Shown piece by piece: positions 57,621 through 64,000 of a stretch of 64,000 bases of DNA. A program made the position numbers and the translations under genes. The first letter of the stretch is position 1, and every line of letters starts with the position of its first letter. A model generated the notes under the pieces. The model was not told the DNA's origin. It searched no databases and was given only the letters and a program-made list of their open reading frames with translations. The stretch covers positions 186,001 to 250,000 of the forward strand of contig VZRZ01004364.1 in NCBI GenBank assembly GCA_013398175.1. The letters run 5' to 3'. The DNA comes from Climacteris rufus. Taxonomy: Eukaryota; Chordata; Aves; Passeriformes; Climacteridae.

Positions 57621-60600
57621 GGGATCCAAACCGTTCTGACAGAACATTGGCTACTTGACAACATTAATATTTTCGTGAGAATGCTTTCCAGGGAGAGAAA
57701 GTCAACTTCTTTGCGTAAAAGAAATGCTCCCCTTTCATTTTCCCTCCCACAGTTTTGGGCACGCACATGCACACACACAACTTGGAGACAGAGATGCCAC
57801 CACACATTTCTAGTGCTATTTGCATTGAGGTCTTCTGTGTTGAGCTATCTACCAAACAAGGATGCTTCACAGGAAACAGCATCCAGGCAGAAATCCAGGG
57901 ATTACACGATAAATACATTCAGAATTAGCAGACTCCTGTTCTTCATTTTCCATACAATCCTAACACAGCTTTCTGAGTCTGTTTTTGAGATAACTGAAAG
58001 CATTTGGGTTTCTGAATAGTTAAATATTTATTTTTAAAATGCCCTTCTGTTTGTGATTAGATATCATGCAATATTTTGTTGTAGCTGGTAAATCAAATGA
58101 AAAAGAACTTACTGAAGCATAGCTATTGCCCTGGAAAGCAGTAATTCAAAATTGCTTTAAAATAGTGCCAGGTTCTCTGATCTCCTACAGAAAAAAAACC
58201 CTGAAAACAGAGTAAAAAATTGAAAATACTGCCTTTGCAATCAAAAGTAATATCTGAGAATGTTCCTTTAACTTATGTTGAACATTTATTGTTAAAAAAT
58301 CCCCTATTCGCATTTATTGCAATATAAAATTATAATTTTCCTTTGGATTTGAATAGAAATAACGAGACCATCCAAGTCAGGTATGTTGATATTCCACTGT
58401 CAACACAGATAAAATATATATATTTGAAGGCAGATATAAAACTTGAATATGGGCTAGGATTTTCTCTCTTTGAGCTTCCTGGATGAAAGGCACTGTGTGG
58501 TTAATAAGTGTTAGGGCTGTGATGTATTCTTGATACTCCTGTAAGAGCAGACATGTTTGGAAAGTCCATTCCTGCTTTTAACAAGAGAGGATCCAAAAGC
58601 TTCCATTAAGGCCAAAGCTAAAAATACACCCTGCTGGCTGGTGAAGGCAAGATTGCCCACAGATTGTTATACCTGGCATACTAAATTCAACCTGTGATTT
58701 GTTTCAGAGCTCCCTGTAAAGCAAGTTGATAGAAAGGGGCAAGTAGTTATGATGGGAAATCCTGGCTCATTCCCCTCTCCTTGGTAACAGCCTGAGTGTG
58801 AAGATTATGGGAATGAGAGGAAAAGTGGAGGATTCTGCCAGTCATTCTCTTATTTACATAGTGAGTCTCAAGTCCAATATCTCACAGTGCAGTCTCAGCT
58901 CTCACTCGTCCCTTGCCTGCTCCTTATTTATTCAGTTCCTGAAGTTAATTTCCTTATTAATGTGGAAAGGTGCAATTTAGAAAGTGCAATGTAATTCATG
59001 TCCTTCCCTCTTCACAGTCTCCAGTGCTGCAGAAAGAAACAAAGACCTACCTAAATACACTGTTGATTCTGTATTAAATAACCTATTGTATGACCTTAGT
59101 GCTAAAACTTTGCTTTTCTTCTGTAGGATATTAATGATTAATAACAAAGTGGCACTTTGGAGGACAGCACCAACTCAGGTTGCCATAGCCAACATACAAT
59201 TGAAGGATATACGAATATATATTATTATAATAAAGTAGTCATAATAACCTGCAGCTATCCCAAAGGATACGAAGGATAAAAGAGGGGACAGGACAATTTT
59301 CCTTTGGTAGAGAGATACAAGGAAGGCAGCCACATGTTGTCAATAATCCCTTAAGTACTGTGAAGATGCTTTACTGAAAGCAGTTCCCTCTGGTATCCTG
59401 CTCCAGTGACCAGGCACCAAAGGTTGCAGGGTCAGTGGCATTTTGGGATAAGGCTCTGAACCACCAGCAGCACCAGACTGGAGATAAGCTTGGTTTGCTC
59501 CAGGCTGCATTTGCTGAAATTAAGTTCTTTCATGAAAAATTCACCCTCCAAAACACAAACTGCTGTTGCAAGCTTATAAACTTTTGGAAATGGAAAAGCA
59601 TGGATGCTCAGCCAGGCTTGTCACTGATACTTCTCCAAGCAAGAAAGCAAAAAATGCCAAAACCAGAAACCAAAGCTTTTCTAAAATGTTGGGATAAAGC
59701 AGATGCAGAACCACTTAGAAAACCTTCTTATATGTTGATTTCATGGTCTAGATACTCTTTTTTCGACCTGACTCTGTTCCAGGAGGAGTCCCAAGCCTGC
59801 TTTTTTTTTTTTTATTCCCTTCCACATTGTGGTGTCTGGGATGCAGCCAGGGGATGCTAGGGCTGGACAATCAAGGGAGCAAAGTCTGAGGATGCTACAT
59901 AGGTGAAGCAGACCAGAAATTAGCTTTTATTCTAACATTGGCATCTCCTCCCTTGATAGGAAAAAAAAAAGTAAATACCACTAAATAATGCAGGTACAAA
60001 CAGAAAAAAAAGCTTATCTGCTCTTCTCCCACAGTTTGTGTACTCAGCTTTCTCAAAAGTGTCTCCATAGTGTGGCATTTTTCACTGTTAGATATGTTGG
60101 TGTTACAATTTAATTCATTACCCAAGGGCCTGTAGTGTAAAATACAATTTTCCTACTTGGATTCCAACCATACCTGCCATGCATAATGAAAGCCACGCAT
60201 TCATTTCACAAAAGTAAATTGAATTCCTTTCAGGGGCACGCTTTTATAGATGGCTGAATCTGCAGTGCTTCTGATTAGACTAGAATAAAAAAAAAGGAAA
60301 AGGGGAAAAGAAAGGAAAATTTTTCTCCCTGTGGATATTTGTTCATAGTGTTACAACTGCTTCTGGGAAGGAGGATTGCCTGCTTCTTTAAATAGAGTGT
60401 TGGTTGTTAGCCATGTGCAGCGCACTGCTAAGTGTGAGACAATTGCTCTGCTGTCTGCAGGCCGGGGAGAAATGTATGCATGGAGATACGTTCTGGCTTG
60501 TTAACATGCTCCCAAGCAGCTTTGTGCAGCTGCCACGAGCTTTCTCCCCTCTCTGCTGGCTGATTTCAAGGGCTGGCCCAGCTTGGTGGGCTCAGGAAGG

Positions 60601-60867
60601 ACAACGCCTCGAGCCCAGCAGCGCAGCTCCTCTCTGAGCTGGGACATGACAGCAGCACCACCAGTCCTGGCTCTACCACGGATGCTGACATAGGTGACAT
60701 TAACAGCTCAGTGTGACCTGCCAGCTGAGGTGTTCATCCTGGGAAAAGCTGCTCAGGGTGTCCTGGCTGACAACCCCATTTCGAGCCCCTTCGTGTGGGT
60801 TTGGCAGCACGAGTTCCCCGCAATCACTGTCGTTGCCTAGTGACTTATTAATGTATATTAGTGATTA
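57621..60867. other. Unique sequence, no gene seen
   Basis: No gene was recognised. A 141-codon plus-strand frame at 59435-59860 ends in a T13 run (59801-59813, read as Phe) and has no domain. CpG dinucleotides are locally more frequent at about 60605-60630 and 60780-60835. Confidence 0.5.
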
Positions 60868-60937
60868 ATGGTCAACAGTCTGACTCGATGCTCTTAGAGG
60901 GCTTTTCCAGCCTCAATGACTCCATGGCTCTATGATT
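60868..60937 (+). mobile_element. Short CR1 3'-terminal fragment
   Basis: About 70 bases of CR1 end on the plus strand: 'tgactcgatgctcttagagg', 'gcttttccagcctcaatgac' and 'tccatggctctatgat'. The wording (TCGATG...CTTAGAGG...CTTTTCCA) matches the subfamily of the copy at 34345-34534 rather than the CCCTTCCAACCC type. Confidence 0.88.
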
Positions 60938-63900
60938 TATTATATCACCATTTGTTTATTTTTCTCTGAAAGTGGCACTCTGCACTGCTGCTGTAACAGG
61001 CACATGGAGGAACTGCACGGTCCTGCCCTTAATTTCCACGGAATTAAATGGGATCTGTGGTTGCCCAGCACCTCAGAGGAGCAGGCACTAATTGCCAAGC
61101 AGTGAAAGGAGCACTGAAAATCACCAAGAGCAGGAAAGTTTGCTATGATGCCACCCAGAAGATTAAGAAGCTGTCACGTTTGTTCACTGTAAATCATTAG
61201 CCACCCTGTTTTATAAAATAATAATAACATATGTTGCTCCCTGCAGTTCATGCTTGCTTCTGCACTAAGTGTAACATGAGTTTGTAATAGGGAACAGAAA
61301 TGAGAAGTGCATGAAGGATGGGAACACTGCAGTCCCTCTGTCCTTGGCCCACCCATCGCCGGGAGTGCAGCCAGCTTGAGAGCATAGAAAATCAGCAGCC
61401 TCCATATGAAGCTGCATATGCATGACTCGAGGCCAAGAGAAATCCCATATGTATCTCCAATATCTGCTAAGGCCTGCCATTCCCTCTCCCAGGACTTAAT
61501 GGGAACCTCTCTGTAGTCAAGCAGATTATGACTTGCATTCCCTGGGTTTCAGGCGTGTCCGGAAATCATCTGACTTCAGAAAGCCTTTATCCTTGCAAAG
61601 GTTTCAGCAAAGGGCTCGCATTCCTTATCATATCTGCTAGTTTTTCATATCACTGGGCTGGTGCAGGCATAACATATCAGCAAATGTTCATTTTGAACTC
61701 AGTCACTAGTCCTTCTTCGTGTCAGGGCTCTAACACCACGCGAGGTTCACTGTGTGTGTTTGACTACAGACAAATTAGAACCACAACACGTAAAAAACAC
61801 CAGTTTGCAGAAGTGTGTGATTCAGCCAGAGAAATAACTCCCAGGACTCCTACTGTCTTATCAAGTGATCTTGAGATTATAGTGGCACAGTTAATTTTGG
61901 ATACCGTGCTCCTGATGGCTGAATAAATAGCTCAGTAAATAAGGACAGAATCTCATCAGTCATTCATTCATTCTGACCTGCAGTTGGAGTCAGCATGTGA
62001 ATTAAGATTTCAATTCTCATCTGTCCTGTAGGGAAGGGAAACATTGGAGCAAAATGTATTCACATATTCCACTAAGACTGTCTCAAAACGCTTCAGCCAG
62101 AATCCAGGCTTCTGGGTAGACTTGCACCTAGTGCCCAAGAATAAAACTTTAACACAAGCCTTACAAGATAATTAACTTTATGTAAAAAAGCAACAATAAC
62201 AAAGAAACTTGGCAATGGTCAACTTTTTCTCTTGCCCTCTGTTCCTGATTAACTTTGCTGGAACATCTACAGGGTCATGTGTGCATTTTGCAGCTGTCCC
62301 ACCAGCGTTAAAGGAGATTTTGCATTTGCAATAAAAGAGCAGTAATAGACTTTACAGGCTCAATCCTTATTCCCAGGCACTTCTGAATTTGGTGCAATTC
62401 CACAGGAGCATGGACACCCCCTCAGGGAGATGACTACAGCCCCTCTGAAGAACCTTTGGAAGAAAGAGTTTAGGCCCAGTTGAGGTTTATCTCTATTCTC
62501 TCCCTTCTTCAAGGAAGGAACTCCTGCAGTCTCCTTTCTCAGCCTATCTCTATCTGGCCCCATCAGCTTGTCATTAAAACATACATGTATAATGGAAGAT
62601 CATTCAGCTAACTTTCTTGGCACTTGAATTAACAGAGCTGCCTTCACAACAGCAAATCAGACAACATCTCCAGGGTGATATACGGAAAATCTTATGAGAA
62701 CACAGGCAGAAGCACTAACAGCATGTATATCATTAACTCCAAGCTGATAAAACATTAGCTGGTTAATTCCTGCCAAATATACCAGGTACCTCTTCCAACA
62801 CTGTGTTACTGTTTGAGTGTTACCTGTCAGAAACTGAGAGTACTTTAACTTTGATTAAATGACTTCAAAATTTGTTGAGTTAAGAGTGCTCACATGACTT
62901 AAATGAAGAAAGAATCCTTTCAAACAAAATGCAATATTTCAGAAGTTGGGTTATTTTTTTATCTTCCTAAATTCCCACTTTTTTATCAAATTCACCACTT
63001 TTTTAATCAAATATTTTTGGTCCTTCCAAATTGTTGAGCTTCAGAAAGCCTGAGGAAGAGAAGCAACTGCCCCAAGGCATGGTCTGGAGTGCCTGGAAGG
63101 GAGTTTGACAACAAAAGTTGGGGTACAGCTAAGGAGACGTGCAATCCCACACCAAGTGCTTTATCTTAAACCTCTCTCAACTCTGTGCCACAGCAGCATT
63201 TCACCCTTGATTGTGCTACCACTGCTGGTTTGATCATAGTGTGATAGAAATTATTATATGTATACATATATATATGTATTGTAAATATACTATCCTTGTA
63301 GGTAGAGCTGTTGCTGTATAAATGTATTGCCCCTGTGCATCTAACCCATCCCCTTCTGAATACACAAATCCATTGGGTTTAGACTTAAACAAATCAAATT
63401 CCACCCAATGGGCATTGTAGGCACCTTGTCCCCTTTTGGGTGCTGACACTCAATTCTTTGTGTAAGCAATTTCATCAAAAATATTTTAATCTCTAATTTC
63501 CTGAGGTTAAGCCTGTGTTTGGATTCAGTAAGAGTCTGATGGGCAATTGTACTTGCCCCACAGATGAGTAGCATACATAGTTCAATTCAAGCATGTAATT
63601 AATAGTCACTGCTTAAAGGCTGTATTTAATTTGATTTATGGCACATAAACTTATTTTTCAGCCCCACTTGTTATGTAGCCCTATCAGTAACTCTTTCTTC
63701 ACTGTCTTTCATTCACTACATGCAAGAGATTCCTGATTTAAGGGCAAGTGGGTTACTCCATGCCAGCCCTGACCTGCTGTGCTGTGGCTCCCCCAGGGAC
63801 TCCCTGGCATGATGTATATGCCCAAACTGCTTATGCAGCCTGAAAAGTACCCATTAGCTGCAAAAAAATAGATCAAGCTGGAGTCAAAAACCAAAAATAA

Positions 63901-64000
63901 GTAACTGGGAGTGCACTCCTGAGTCAAACCTTTCCCTCCCCTTCTCTGGCCGGCATCAAAGGCTGGACTTCTGCCAACTGCTTCCTCCTCAAAAGCCAAC
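60938..64000. other. Unique sequence, no gene seen
   Basis: No gene was recognised up to the window end. A 132-codon plus-strand frame (61528-61926) runs through a stretch of fairly even base composition but has no domain. An AT-dinucleotide-rich patch with an 18-bp palindrome lies at 63254-63290. Confidence 0.5.
63254..63290. repeat. AT-rich patch with an 18-bp perfect palindrome
   Basis: ATACATATATATATGTAT at 63262-63279 is its own reverse complement. It sits in TA-dinucleotide sequence, where such palindromes form easily, so it is best read as part of a short TA microsatellite. Confidence 0.85.

Noticed and set aside
59435..59860. 141-codon plus-strand frame
   Set aside because: Runs into a T13 homopolymer read as Phe. 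No domain and no promoter or splice context.
61528..61926. 132-codon plus-strand frame in fairly even-composition sequence
   Set aside because: No family recognised. The stretch might be conserved non-coding DNA, but the motif evidence was too thin to list it.
1..64000. tRNA, rRNA, CRISPR, prophage, insertion sequence or operon signals
   Set aside because: None found. Spacing, composition and the CR1 content all point to vertebrate nuclear DNA.

Overview
This window looks like vertebrate nuclear DNA, and more exactly bird DNA, from a gene-poor AT-rich region: an intergenic desert or part of a very long intron. The main evidence is at least 15 fragments of CR1 LINE retrotransposons. They carry the typical avian CR1 3' end (ATTCTATG-type 8-mer termini, the 'CCATGGCAGGG' and 'AAGGTCCCTTCCAACCC' blocks). 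All but one reach the 3' end and are truncated at the 5' end. There are no operons, ribosome-binding-site-led genes, tRNA or rRNA genes, CRISPR arrays or bacterial mobile elements. I could not recognise any exon of a known protein-coding gene.

Layout. 1-16.7 kb: unique sequence with seven CR1 fragments (near 1.1, 3.6, 4.3, 5.7, 10.9, 14.1 and 16.6 kb) and a stretch at 9.3-10.6 kb that reads like conserved regulatory DNA. 16.7-28.3 kb: no CR1 seen; it holds a second enhancer-like block (20.1-20.3 kb), a 12-bp minisatellite (24.27 kb) and a compound ATTT/ATT/ATC/GTT microsatellite (27.03 kb). 28.3-41.6 kb: the most CR1-rich part, with six fragments. One of them lies between two co-oriented minus-strand coding-like segments at 34.2-34.8 kb, and an exon-like segment lies on the same strand at 32.74-32.93 kb. 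A small CpG-rich pocket sits at 38.64-39.04 kb. 41.6-51.8 kb: no CR1; two simple repeats (GTTT, ATTT). 51.8-64 kb: two CR1 fragments and the strongest enhancer-like block of the window (56.27-56.65 kb), which is dense in homeodomain, POU, SOX and nuclear-receptor-type motifs.

I do not see a new biological system that I can defend. The best leads are (1) a minus-strand ORF at 34.47-34.78 kb with a signal-peptide-like start, an N-glycosylation sequon and an R-x-R-R processing site, whose last 21 codons come from an inserted CR1, and (2) several candidate conserved non-coding elements. Both rest on reading by eye. CR1 boundaries are by eye and should be taken as accurate to about 10-20 bases.
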